From Diaporthe sp. PMI_573 (Eukaryota > Ascomycota > Sordariomycetes > Diaporthales > Diaporthaceae): a DNA stretch of 64,000 bases. Shown here piece by piece: positions 33,644-44,348 of this stretch (positions within the stretch are counted from its first letter, which is position 1; each line of letters starts with the position of its first letter). The stretch covers positions 248,001 to 312,000 of the forward strand of contig JAJTUP010000021.1 of the NCBI GenBank assembly GCA_021399435.1, in the 5' to 3' direction. Under the pieces are notes generated by a model, which did not search any database, was not told where the DNA came from, and was given only the letters and a program-made list of their open reading frames with translations. A program made the translations under genes and the position numbers.

Positions 33644-34993
33644 TCAAAGGCATTGAGAATAGTACTTATCCAGCCGTTAGCTACTGACAACCATCAAGGA
33701 AGGGGGATAATTACCTGGTTGGTAACGGAGCAAGTGCTTCCCGATTGACAGCACGTGGCGCCTGTCCATCCCTGGCCGCCACATTGCCCATACTTGGCAG
33801 CGCAGTTTGCCCCGCCTCCCGACGACGCGCTGGTCGTGGCCCCCGGTGCAGTAGAAGTGGAGAGTGTCGTGGGAGCAACGGTCGTCGACGGGCTGACCGC
33901 GGTTCCGCTCGCCTGCGTGGCAGCGCAGGTCGACTCGCAGCCGGCACACGCGGCGCCAGCGCTCTTGGTTGATCCTCCAGAGTAGACAGTTGGCCCCGGC
34001 GCGATGTATGTGCTCATCTTCGCGTGGATGTCGACGAGGATTCCGGGGTCTGCGGCCGCGTAGGCACCTGGTAGCTTGACCGTTGCGGGGGATGCTGATC
34101 CGCTGCCGCTCACGGTGATCTGGTAGCACGTCATGTAGAATTGAGCGCCGCCTGAAGAGCCTGCTGTGTGTAGTGCGAGGGCCTCGGCGCGCACTTTTGT
34201 TCCCTGAAGTCAGCCTCAGATCGATCGAGCGTAGATGGAATGGGAATATCAAGCCGAAATCAACAGTATGAAAGATATGATCAAGAGGTGCTCAAGCTTC
34301 TCAGAAAGTTGTTGATACTTGTCAAAATACTTACAAAGATAGTCTCCCGGTGCAATGTCGGAAGGAATTTTGACGTTCATCCTGCCTGTTATTGATATTT
34401 CGTTAGTCTCTTGAAAAAGTTCGAGGTATGTGGTGAAGCAGGCTTGATGGCAGAATGGAGTAACCATAGGTGAGGACTTACCACAGCATGTGTTGAGGTC
34501 CTTGGTTCCCCAGAAGTCGTCATCCCCCGAGGCGCCAGCCGTGTTTTTGGCCCAGGTGTCGGCAAATACCTTAAACCACCCTGCCGAAGAACCAACAGCG
34601 GTTGTAGCGTCCGAGACCTTGGCCATGTACACTTGCACAGGACCATAATGAGCTCCACCGATAGCTTCAGAAGCGCAGTCCTTCGTGTTGGGCTGTTGAT
34701 GCATCTCGACAGTGACGGTAGAGCCGGCCTTCACGGCACATTTTGCCGCGGCGCTTGAGGAGCCAGCATTGCAGGCGATGTCGCTCGAGAGGACGTTCGT
34801 GACTGGCGAGTTGCTCGCGGGCAGTCTGGCGCACTGGGCTCCGTTCAGAGATGTCAGCCTGGGGAATCAGCCTGTTCATAGGAGATAGGAGACTTATATA
34901 GTTGACCCCATCGACATATAGGATCTGGAAGGTAGCGTGGGCTGAGGCTCGAGCAGCCAAGCCTGCCAGAATCGCAATCAATGCGGACTTCAT
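33644..34993 (-). CDS. AA9 lytic polysaccharide monooxygenase with C-terminal CBM1
   Basis: Five exons on the minus strand: 34993-34894, 34838-34482, 34385-34335, 34193-33715, 33664-33644, 335 aa. The enzyme is a secreted copper monooxygenase that cleaves cellulose oxidatively. The signal peptide ends ...ARASA and leaves His1 (HATFQILYVDG), the first half of the copper histidine brace. Further family blocks: QCARLPASNSPVTNV, VKAGSTVTVEMHQQP, the second copper His in EAIGGAHYGPV, GWFKVFADTWAKN, DLNTCCG then RMNVKIPSDI, LHTAGSSGGAQFYMTCYQ with the axial Tyr and Gln, and DPGILVDIHAKMSTY. A Ser/Thr linker leads to a CBM1 (YGQCGGQGWTGATCC ... YYSQCL); its last six residues are on a 21-nt exon after a 50-nt intron. 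Reading through that intron loses the final CBM cysteine. Expression is probably controlled by carbon source. Confidence 0.94.
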
Positions 34994-36703
34994 TTCGGTT
35001 TCGATCTGCGTGATGATCTTCAATCAAGGTGTCTTGGCCTCTGGGGATCGTCAGGGACTGGTCATAGGATGCGTGTTTTGCCTGTTCAAGGAGCCTCCAA
35101 GTACGGAGTACATGCAGGGCTGTAGTACCGTTATATACACCTCATCTGGCGGTCCAGGCCCAGGGAACCTCAGTCATCTCGGTCGATTGATCCCGTGTCC
35201 TCGCCATCATTATTCTGTCCTAGCTCAATCCAGGGGAGGCGACATGGGCATTCGAGGCAAGACCAGATTCAAAGTTGCAGTGTCTGAGGAGCCTCGTGCT
35301 CTCAAGGATTGCGTCTTGTACACAGTATGACCTCAGGCAAGCCCTTGGTTGCTGAAGCATCTGACACGGCCATGCACGTTGAACCAAGATCTGCTATGAG
35401 ATGAATGCCCATGCGGTGTCCGTAACATATCGTGTGATCCAAACCGGGATAGACGGCCCTGACCGCCAGGCCGGATTGGCTGGCTGAATGTGATCAATAT
35501 ACCGGCAAAAGGTCACTGTTGGCTTGGCATGCTACCTGCTTAACGGTAGACGGACGCGTGGTGATGCCAGGCCAAATCATACCAGGGTTCATGGTTATGT
35601 CTCCGTCCCGTAAATATGAATTAGGAACCATGGAGGCAGCATCGCCGAGATCCGAAATCCCACCTGTTAGCGGGAGCAGGGAAACACACCGACAGTGCTG
35701 ACCAGTCTTCGATCAATCCGGGCTCATTAGATCCTGCGGGCACCATGTACACAGTGTATGGGAAAACTCAGGCGTCTATACTACGTTTTATACTGCCTAA
35801 TAAAATTTCTCCAGTCCTATTCAGTGACTAAAACGAATTGTAAGTTTGTGCTACTGTGTACTTGAAGTCGAAATCTCCGGATGCTGTGCCGCTCAGGCTA
35901 AGATCCTTGGCAAAAGCTTGACTTATCTGCGTTACCACATTGCTTCAGTCTCCTAAATACAGCCACGTGTGAGTTTGCAACGAGATGCACATACTATAGC
36001 CATACGATGCACTCGCAGATGATCAATTTTTGTCACCCCCGCTCTGAAATGATCTCCTCCCCGGGGCCGTCGAGATCATTTCATATCTTGTAAAGCGTAA
36101 CAAGAAATGCTTGTCCAGCGTCTTTTCTGCTTCATCCTAGACTCTGTGTGTGGTTACTGAAAGTTGAGCTGCTCATTCTTCTTTTGGATTCGTATTCACT
36201 GGAATGTCTCTGCCTACAGCGCACTGGATACTCCGTTCACGCCATCCATGAAATGTACTACCCCCATCCTTCGGTATGAATGTCTGTACTGGCCTTTTAC
36301 TATGCTGAAGAGCTGTTGCGTTGATAGTCCCAATGGCAGGCTCAGTTGCCTCTGCCTTATATCTGAACATGATCACAATTGTCACTCTGATCGTCCCAAA
36401 TCGGAATATTGAAGATGAATCAGATCCTTAATCAGGATCAACACCACAAAGCCTGTCATAAGAATTCGTCGTCCCAAGGCCAAGTCCTGACGGTTGATCC
36501 CCGGCTCCGAGCTGTAACCCCTACCAAACACACAGAGGTCTTGACCATAGCGGTCTTAGAGTTGCTTGTACTTTTTCACCGCCTGCGGATTCCGGGACGC
36601 CTTCCACACCGTTGTGAACCGTCCGCAGGATCAAGCCTCGAGGATCGGCCTCGTCGAGCAAGGCGCTGTCATGCGCCTGCATGATTGAATGTCTGTTTGA
36701 CAT
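34994..36703. other. AA9 upstream region and spacer
   Basis: 1.7 kb between the AA9 start and the CAP-LysM stop. Apart from the TATA box I see no gene and no repeat; ORFs are under 145 codons and without motifs. Confidence 0.45.
35131..35137 (-). promoter_or_regulatory. TATA box of the AA9 gene
   Basis: TATATAA on the minus strand, about 138-144 bp before the ATG at 34993. Confidence 0.65.
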
Positions 36704-37490
36704 TTAGAGAACCTGCACACCAAACACTTTGTCCGGGATTTTGTATGGGATGGCGAGCACATCTCCCTTGCGGGCCACGAAGTCAGGGCCCGCGACCTGC
36801 GGGTTGCGGTTCTTGATGTCATCCAAGGACACTTGGAGCTTCTGTGAAATGTTCGACAAGGAGTCGCCGTCAACAACGGTGCACTCCGATGATGGCTCGT
36901 CCGGTTTCTCCTCCATCGTTGCTACGTTCATGGCCTTGCTGGTCTTGGTGCCATAAGCGTTCTGGCCATACCAGTTCCCAGGTGGCGTGTATCTGGCTAC
37001 GATATAAGTCGCGCCGTTCGAGGCCTTGGCGGCGGCGAGCCCGAGCTTCATGGTCGTAGGCCAGATGCACTGGTTGGAAAAAGGGATCAGTAAGGTCAAT
37101 GAAGGGAGTCTGCGTGCATATAAACATACCTGGGTGTAATGACCATAGCTGCCAAAATTCCCGTCCGGGATGTTCTCGCCGTGGTAATTGGGCTTCTCGG
37201 CGAGCCACGCGCGGGTGGCGTCGAGAAGACTGACATTCCCGCTGGACATGAACAGGTTCTCACCCTGTCCCGGAGCTCCCGAGTGCTCGAACTTCTTGTT
37301 GTCTGCTAGATACTGCGCGTATTTCTTGGCGTCATTGGTAAGAGAGTCATCCCATGTAAGGTCTGGACGCTTCTGGCCGGTAGCCGAGCGGCGAGCTGGG
37401 ACGCGGTTAGTATCTGGTATTTGGGGTGAGAATATTTGCAAGGTCGTCACCATCGTTGTGAGCATTGAGAGCGGAAGTGCTATCAGACAT
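36704..37490 (-). CDS. CAP/PR-1 domain protein with C-terminal LysM
   Basis: Three exons on the minus strand: 37490-37451, 37395-37130, 37069-36704, 223 aa, splice phases consistent. CAP (SCP/PR-1) motifs: ALNAHNDARR, LTWDDSLTNDAKKYAQYLA, KFEHSG with GENLF, SYGHYTQ joined across intron 2 to CIWPTTMKLGLAAA, and ARYTPPGNWYGQNAYG. The fungal family binds sterols or lipids. Residues ~170-215 form a LysM (CTVVDGDSLSNISQKLQVSL, IKNRNPQV, KGDVLAIPYKI), a fold that binds chitin or related glycans. The protein starts MSDSTSALNAHN, with no signal peptide, although most fungal CAP and LysM proteins are secreted. An in-frame ATG 34 codons upstream gives no convincing signal sequence, and the TATA box ~125 bp before 37490 leaves little room for another exon. 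So it is intracellular, unconventionally exported, or its first exon is missed. Confidence 0.82.
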
Positions 37491-38695
37491 CTTTTTGGTT
37501 AGTTGTAGAAGAATGAGTTGTGCAAGAGGGGTCTCTCCGTTTATGTGTGGAATAAGAGCTGAGTACTGTGGGAGGGATAAAGTCTTCAACATAGAGCCGG
37601 GCTTCGTCCATATTTATATACCCCGGGCCTTTCCTTCAGAAAGCGGACATTTCACAACCTTGGAAGCCTCCCATCCTTCAAGCTCGCTTCATGCTGAGTT
37701 GTTGCTACCCCAAGGCAGACATCCAAAGTCTCAGATGATCGTGGGTGCACTTGCTAAGTCTGTGATTCACAGTCCGAGGAGCAGTCTTCACATTTACTAG
37801 GAATGTGACTGAGCGATCGCTCCACCAATCTTACTGCTTATGTTCTTGTCTGACGGTGCGCTTGTTTTGCAAAAGAGGTGCCCCAGACTCGGCGGCTTTG
37901 GTCTCGTGCATATTGTGGTCCGGATCGAGTGGAACATGCAGCTACAGAGGATCAATAATGAAATATAACCGGCAAACCGACGCCATGCGGCAAATTAATA
38001 CAAGACCAAAGCCACAACGAGGCCGTAAAGAATGCCTGCTGACATAGTGAGGCGGAAGTTTGCGGATCGTCTCAGCTGACCACGAACATGGCTGTCAATC
38101 ACACCAGGGGCCATATTACTGAATTGGGCAGGCGCAACGCCTCACGATCCGAGACTCGGACCGTGAGATGACCTCATCTTTCAGGATGGAACTTGCAGGA
38201 AATTCACAGGCTCCAGGTGACGAGTTGCGGCTGTTTCCAAAGGCAAAGACATGCTCTCTGTACCTCCTCTCCTCTGATACAAGAATTCTCAGCTTCAGTG
38301 GCCACTCACTGCCACCAGCCTTGGCGATGATCCGATACTTTCTGAGGCTCTCGGGGAGGCAGCCAGGCAACTTTCGAGAGCTAGATACATAGTATTTGAA
38401 TTCTGCTGTACTCTATCAATAGCTCAGGTTACTATCAAAATTGATTTACATAGGTGCAAACAAGTTGTAGAGCCATGTGAGATGATATTGCTCAAATTGA
38501 GATGGCATCACGATTCCGTGAATCATTCCCTCGCAGATAAATATTACATTGGGCAAGCTATGGAACTTTGGAAAGCGGAAACGGCTTGTGAATACCAGGC
38601 TACAGTCTGTAGAGAACATTCCATTGAGAATACAATATGCAGCAGACCTGTCTGCATGCCTGCTACACTCCAATCTGTTACATTTGACCGAGTAC
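37491..38695. other. Intergenic, nothing beyond the CAP-LysM promoter
   Basis: 1.2 kb with short ORFs only and no recognised motif. Confidence 0.5.
37611..37620 (-). promoter_or_regulatory. TATA box of the CAP-LysM gene
   Basis: TATATAAATA on the minus strand, 121-130 bp before the ATG at 37490. Confidence 0.7.
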
Positions 38696-39241
38696 TTAAA
38701 CATGCATTGGCTGGTCATACATAAGCTTATACATTAGATCCTTGAACGACCCGTCGGGGCTCATGAGCTGGGCATTGTGGCACCCGCGTCGGTGTTGTAG
38801 GCGTGCAGGCCGAGGTAGTCCGGAGGGCTGTCGGCCACAAGGGCCATGCACTGCTCGAGCCAGGTGCGGCCCTCATCGGTCCACGCCGGGCAGGGGCCGC
38901 ACAGTTGCTTACCGCGCTTTCGGAGCTCTAGAACCTTGCCATGCCAGATGTCGGCGGCCTTCTGGGGGGCTGATGCCGTTACGCTCTGGCTCGTTGAAGT
39001 ACAGGACCAGCGGCTGGTCGCTGTTGAGGATCCACTGCCATTTATCACCCTGTGTCTCCTCAACAAGGTGGATCAAGGGCCGGAACGGAGCCCGGCCCTT
39101 AAGCTCTGGTGGGACCCATGCGTTCCAGTTTCAAACTGAGGACGTTGGGTGGTCGTTGTCGAGAGGGACTTGGTCGAGCTGCTGGGGGAAGCTATTGGTG
39201 TTGGTGTAGTCCCAGAGCAGCATTCGCTTCCTGACCACCAT
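38696..39241 (-). pseudogene. Decayed GH128-type glycoside hydrolase gene
   Basis: Minus-strand remnant of a fungal 'glycosyl hydrolase catalytic core' (GH128, beta-1,3-glucanase-like) gene. It begins MVVRKRMLLWDYTNTNSFPQ at 39241, hits an in-frame TGA before NWNAWVPPELKGRAPFRP, and continues through WQWILNSDQPLVLYFNEPER (the acid/base Glu region). At the C6 run near 38967-38972 the frame shifts; the other frame gives QKAADIWHGKVLELRKRGKQ, then WLEQCMALVADSPPDYLGLH. After YNTDAGAT roughly 75 residues of the family, including the expected second catalytic Glu region, are missing, and a third frame picks up the family's end, AQLMSPDGSFKDLMYKLMYD, stopping at 38696. A stop, a frameshift and an internal deletion together make a pseudogene much likelier than sequencing error. 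Confidence 0.85.
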
Positions 39242-40245
39242 TGTGACCGGTTCTTCAAGGAGAAGTGGGTTCAAAAGTGTTGATGCCAGAACCAGTGAGA
39301 CTTCTGGGCTTTTCTGTGAAGCAATGGAAAGTAATGGACTTGCGGCGAGAAGAGAAAACTAGTCGTGGAGCACTTCAAGTTCTTGATATATGGACAAGAA
39401 TTGTGGAAATAGGACTGGCTGTTCAATCTTCTAATGCTGATCAAGAGGACCTCACGCGGCCTCGCCGCAGGCTAACGTGATCTTAAACGACGGAGGCAGT
39501 AGGTTGCTGACGCTCGAGAAGAAAGCCTTGGATCACGTTGCCCACAAGGTAATTATGTCGAAATTTGGAGAGCTAGGCCGCCGAGGGAAAATGCAATCGT
39601 TCGAGTCTAGACGCACGATGTTGGATGCCAATTTCCAATAAGCAAGTTCCCAGAGTCAGCGCCCTGCCCGTTCACACGTGTACCCATTCAGAGCCTGTGC
39701 ATGTCAGAAATGCTGGCAAGTCTGCCATTGACATCCCAGCCACGCCAAGTAGGGCTGACTCCGCCCATCTTTCGGCCAGCACCAGGTCCTTCAATTGACC
39801 CGTCACGTCAGCCTTGGTCGAATCATGAAGCAGGTGATCAGCTGACTCTGGCAATCTACCCATTTCTGATTACAACCTAGGGACGCCGCTGCTGGGTCGT
39901 TGGGATCGTGGCTGATATAGGCCTCATGTTGTGCAAGCGCGTACAACACAATCCCTCAGGGATTGATGATGGTCAGGTGTACAGCTATGGATATTTGTAA
40001 TTCTGTATTTATAGCATTGGGAAATAGCCAGACTATCTGTGGCCGAGGTTCAATAAGCCAACCACAGTACAGAAGTATATAAGAACAGACTCATGAAGGC
40101 AAAGAAGTCTACTTGTTGAACACAGACATCTTCAGCAACGCTCACTTTCCAATCCTTCATTAGAGCATTCTATCTTGGATGTAATTCACCTCCCCCATCA
40201 TTACAAGCAAAGTACTACACATAACTACTCGCCAAAGCATCAAGG
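39242..40245. other. Intergenic, promoter of the 407-aa protein at its right end
   Basis: 1.0 kb; no supported gene. A TATA box at 40076 precedes the ATG at 40246. Confidence 0.5.
40076..40083 (+). promoter_or_regulatory. TATA box of the 407-aa protein gene
   Basis: TATATAAG, 163-170 bp before the ATG. Confidence 0.65.
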
Positions 40246-41598
40246 ATGGGTGTCATCAACATCAACAATATATCTGGCCATGATCAGCTCTTTTACATCC
40301 ACGGATGGGGTCAGGGAGACACCACTGTGGGTTCTGGTCAAATGTTCACCTTCGACGCGCCTGATGGCACCTCTGGTGCTATCATTGCCGTCCACGACGG
40401 CCGTGAAGGAGAACAAGTTGAGATCACCAAGGCCGGCTGGGGAGGTCCGTATCTCTTGCTTGTCTATGACTTGGCTGTTTTCCTCCTCCACACCTTCTAA
40501 CAGTTGGTCTCAGGCAACGACGTGTTCGACACCAGCGTCCTAGTCGGCTCGGGCGGAAACATCACGGTCCAGCATTGGGGCAATGATAGCACCCGGAAGG
40601 GAGCACCAACTTACATGCAAGATGCCCAGGTCGCCTGGCAGAACGCCAGCCAGGATACTAGAAATGCCATACAGAGCGCTGTCATCGTCAACGGCGAGGG
40701 TAGGGTTGTCTACATCGGGCCCACGAAGGAGAACCCTCCACTGGAGAACTGGGTTCGCAGCTTCGCCAACGGCAAGACTTATATTGGCATTGGGGCTTGG
40801 GGCGATTTCAAGGGAGACGTAAATGATAACAACCAGGTAAGTTAAGACTGAACATAAGCTTCTGTCATCCTTGCTAACATCTAATGACTCCAACAGAGCT
40901 CTGCTGCTCCCGGAAGTCAGGATATCATCATCACGTACAATGATGGCAACGCCAACCCCACACTGGGGGCCTCAGGTGGGTCCAACGAGCTGGAGCCGGC
41001 CTTGGTCTTCGCATTTACGGCACAGGTGGCCGACGTGCAGCAGGGCCCAGGAATCATCCTGACTAACAAGTCCGGGGCGCAGTGTAATTACAACTTTTAT
41101 AATAACACAGCAAACGGCAACGGCTGGGCAAACCCGGAATTCAACAACACGACCGCGAGCGTGACGCTCGAGGCCGGCCAGACACAGTTCGTGGCGCTCG
41201 ACAACTCCTTCAAGGGCCGCGTGCAGCGCGGGACGCAGCAGCCGGCGACGTGGGTCGAATTCCAGCTGCGTGCCGACGACGGTTGCGCCTGGGGCAACAT
41301 CTCGCTCATCATGGGGTGCGACGGCGCGGCCGTTATCTCGGCGACCGACGGCAAGGGCGTCAGCGCGGGCTTTACGCACGACATTATCAGCGGCGCACCC
41401 GAGGCGGCCAAGGTTACGCGGGGCGACGGGGTCGTCGTGCTCGACACCACGCAGGGCTACTGGGCGGGCGGGCCGAACAAGGCTGCCAGTGATCATGAGT
41501 TGGCTGCCGTTGGCCAGCAGAATGCATATGTGCTGGGCGGTTCGGGGACGACGGTCGTCCGGTCGGAGAATAGCCGTCTTGCTGTGGATATGTATTGA
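40246..41598 (+). CDS. Two-part beta-rich protein of unknown function
   Basis: Three exons: 40246-40444, 40514-40836, 40897-41598, 407 aa; joins at AGWGG|NDVFDTS and NDNNQ|SSAAPG. No signal peptide and no membrane segment. The N-terminal half (to ~175) is rich in Gly, Trp and His (VININNISGHDQLFYIHGWG, NITVQHWGNDSTRKG, TYIGIGAWGDFKGDV). The C-terminal half (LVFAFTAQVADVQQGPGIIL, LTNKSGAQCNYNFYNNTANG, FKGRVQRGTQQPATWVEFQL, WGNISLIMGCDGAAV, TRGDGVVVLDTTQGYW, RLAVDMY) reads like a beta-sandwich, reminiscent of fungal thaumatin/osmotin-like or lectin-like proteins. I cannot place it in a named family. Only three cysteines, so it is not a disulfide-rich thaumatin. The strong TATA box suggests regulated, high expression. 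Confidence 0.8.
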
Positions 41599-42108
41599 TC
41601 TGGTTTCACGTGTATTTGTCACCAGAAATTGCTTGCACCAATTGATGTCCTTGGAAAGAGAATGGACCTTCTTTGAAACTATGCTAGCAGGCATCTGAGG
41701 CTACATAGGGAATGATTAAAATCCACGGCCTAAAAAGGGTAAAGAAAGAAGTCGACAAAGGCAGGGAAAGGCCTCGCCGCACAGCGTTTTGGCGCTTGTA
41801 TATGTATAGGTGTCATAATGCAACTTGAGCCAATCCCTGATGCGTTCTGTCACTGACTTTGGGCTGGTGTCGGGATCAGCGTATTAAATGCGTGCCGGTT
41901 CCGAAGTCCATGATGGTACGTAATTCCGTATAAGTCCGTCGGGGCACACGTGCGAGCAACTGCATGACCCCCTCAATCTGACAATGATGAATATAAAGGT
42001 ACCTGGGTCTCATTCCGACCTCACAATGCAGTGTTTTTACAGATCTCGAACTGTACTTTCGGAATCAATCATATATCACCTAGTCTCATTCACAGAATTA
42101 CTAGCACA
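41599..42108. other. Spacer with the MDR promoter
   Basis: 510 bp. It contains a TATA box at 41992 and nothing else I recognise. Confidence 0.5.
41992..41998 (+). promoter_or_regulatory. TATA box of the MDR oxidoreductase gene
   Basis: TATAAAG, 111-117 bp before the ATG at 42109. Confidence 0.65.
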
Positions 42109-43217
42109 ATGCCTTCTAACAGAGCCGCATTTCTGACAGCGACCAAAGCGCCGCTCGAAGTCAAGGAAGTCCCATACCCAACGCCGAACGAGAAGGAAAT
42201 CATAGTGAAGAACCGCGCCATAGCTATCAATCCTGTCGATTGGTTCCAGCAGGAGATGGGACCGGAGGGCATCCCATTTCTCAAGTTCCCGGCCATCCTG
42301 GGCTATGACATCGCCGGCGAGGTTGAGGCCCTAGGCTCCGGCGTGACAAAGTTCAAAGTCGGCGACAGGGTGGCTGGACTGGTGAAGCAGGGTTTCCAGC
42401 AGCACGTGCTACTCGAGGAACACATGACGACTACCATGCCCAGCTCTGTCCCTTTTGAGCAGGCAGCTGCACTCCCGATGGGCGTCTCTGTTGCGGCCAA
42501 GGCTCTCTTTCACAAAGACTTGCTGTTCTTGGACCTACCATCGGCATCTCCGAGCCCGAAGCAGGAGACGGTTCTGATCTGGGGAGGCTCAACCAGCGTT
42601 GGCTCAAATGCGATCCAGCTGGCGGCGGCTGCCGGATATGAGGTGATCACAACAGCCTCCCCGCATCGATTTGAGTATGTCAAGGGGCTCGGAGCTGCTC
42701 AGGTGTTTGACTGTACGTATATAAGTTTCACTTCGTGACGGCTGTCAACCCCTGTACATGTCCCCTTCTAGAACACGCCACTTCAGCCAACAGCTATTGA
42801 CATATCGCAGATAACAGTCCCACCGTGAAAGACGATCTGGTCGCCGCTTTCAAGGGCAAGAAGGTAGCGGGCGCCATTGCAAACGGCGGGGTAGACTTTT
42901 CCACCTTTCCAGGAATCGTGGAAGCCTGTGCGGCTGCCGTGTTGAGCACAGAGGGCAGCAAGTTTGTAGCTCTGACCATGGTGCCAGGGTTCCCAATGCC
43001 CGAGGGCGTTCAAACCAAATTCGTGGAGGAGCTGAGGCCTGACGTGGCGCTTGCTTCGGCTGTCTTCCATGACTTCCTGCCCGGGGCGCTCGCCGGTGGA
43101 AAATACAAAATCGCTCCCGAATCGCAGGTTGTGGGAGAGGGTCTCGAGGCCCTTCAGGGAGCCATGGACACCATGAAGGGGGGAGTGTCTGCTAAGAAGA
43201 TTGTCGTCTCGCTATGA
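42109..43217 (+). CDS. MDR-type NAD(P)H oxidoreductase (zinc-independent alcohol dehydrogenase-like/enoyl reductase)
   Basis: Two exons: 42109-42712 and 42811-43217, 336 aa; the intron has donor gtacgt and acceptor atcgcag and keeps FDYNSPTVKDDL in frame. The N-terminal GroES-like domain has VKNRAIAINPVDWFQQ, FPAILGYDIAGEVEALGSGV, FKVGDRVAG. The cofactor domain has AALPMGVSVAAKALF and a nucleotide-binding loop in VLIWGGSTSVGSNAIQLAAA. The catalytic-zinc ligands of true alcohol dehydrogenases are absent (YDIAGEV in place of GHE), so it is a quinone/enoyl reductase type. Similar proteins act as trans-enoyl reductases with polyketide synthases or as stand-alone toxicant reductases; no PKS is nearby, so I favour a stand-alone role. 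An in-frame upstream ATG at 42031 adds 26 residues; I chose 42109 because MPSNRAAFLTATKAPLEV is the family's usual start. Confidence 0.88.
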
Positions 43218-43929
43218 ATGACAATTGAACTGTTTCATAAAGCCCATTTTCTGGAACGAGAAGCATGTCAAGTCGGAAGGGTAGAATATGTTACACGCGT
43301 GGGAGCATACGCAAGCAAACGCAGTCCTCAGGGGTACGAGTGATACAGTAAGCGTGATCCCTGCCGGCCGACATCCTTTGTGCAGCCGCTCTACAACCAC
43401 GGTCTCGTCTGGGTACACCTGTCAACGTCCACAATGTTTATCAAACCCTGCCGGCAGACACTTGCGGCGCAGTTTCCCAACGGGCTGTGCGGCTCCCCTG
43501 TGCCGCAGTGAGTCGGCCGTTGGTGGCTGCTGCAAGTCCGAACTTTGTTGGCCAGAATGCGGAATTCAGGCAGCGGTGAATAAGATCTGCGGATGGTTGG
43601 AAGGATTTACTGCGCCCGTTGGTGGTGGATTTGCGTTCAAGCGGCGGATGCCAGTGGGGGAACGTCAGCGACGCGGGAATCTGACTGAGATTTGTACCCC
43701 TGGAAGCTCAAGCGAGCAATGTTTTGTGCTCCCTACCAATATTAAGCAGGCAAGTTTGCGTCTGTGATTCCATGATTCTTTTCAAGTCCTCTCATCCCCG
43801 GATCTGACCCTCCACGCTGGTGTGACGAGCTGTCATCACTCCTCCGAGCCCAACACATCTTTCTCTCTATCTCAGCTAAATCCTCCTCTCCTTTCCCCTT
43901 CACCTTGATAATAGGACCTTTCGGCGAGA
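43218..43929. other. Spacer, pyrimidine-rich leader at right end
   Basis: 712 bp. A 159-codon Cys-rich ORF (43288-43767 plus) has no signal peptide or known motif and I do not call it. The CT-rich tract at about 43860-43910 is probably the 5' leader of the next gene. Confidence 0.45.
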
Positions 43930-44311
43930 ATGAAGCTGGCGGACATAGGAATTACCCTCCAGGCGGTGCTCCTGTGCGCTTCGTTGGCAAGCACGGTCAT
44001 GGCGGACACGCTCGAGCCGTGCTCCGTTGCGGATAGACAAGACATGGCCGCAGACATTTCTTGCGGAACTCGAATACCAGTCACACGCTGTCTGTTCGAT
44101 CTCGCCCAGGACGAGGGCCTGTTGCAGGTCTGCCTCATCGGCGCAGGCTGCACCATGCAAGACGCCAGGCGCGAGGCAGCCCGAGCAGCCAGGCGCTGCG
44201 AGACCAGCTCGGATATCGAGGACAGCAACATCGAACTGCGGAAGATACACGCTCGGCAAGGCCTGCGCACGATCCGCGAGGTCGTCGAGGTCCGCGCAGC
44301 CCAGGCGGACG

Positions 44312-44348
<37 letters not shown>

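Noticed and set aside
43288..43767. 159-codon Cys-rich ORF
   Set aside because: Nine or more cysteines but no signal peptide, no regular spacing and no neighbouring splice sites that improve it.
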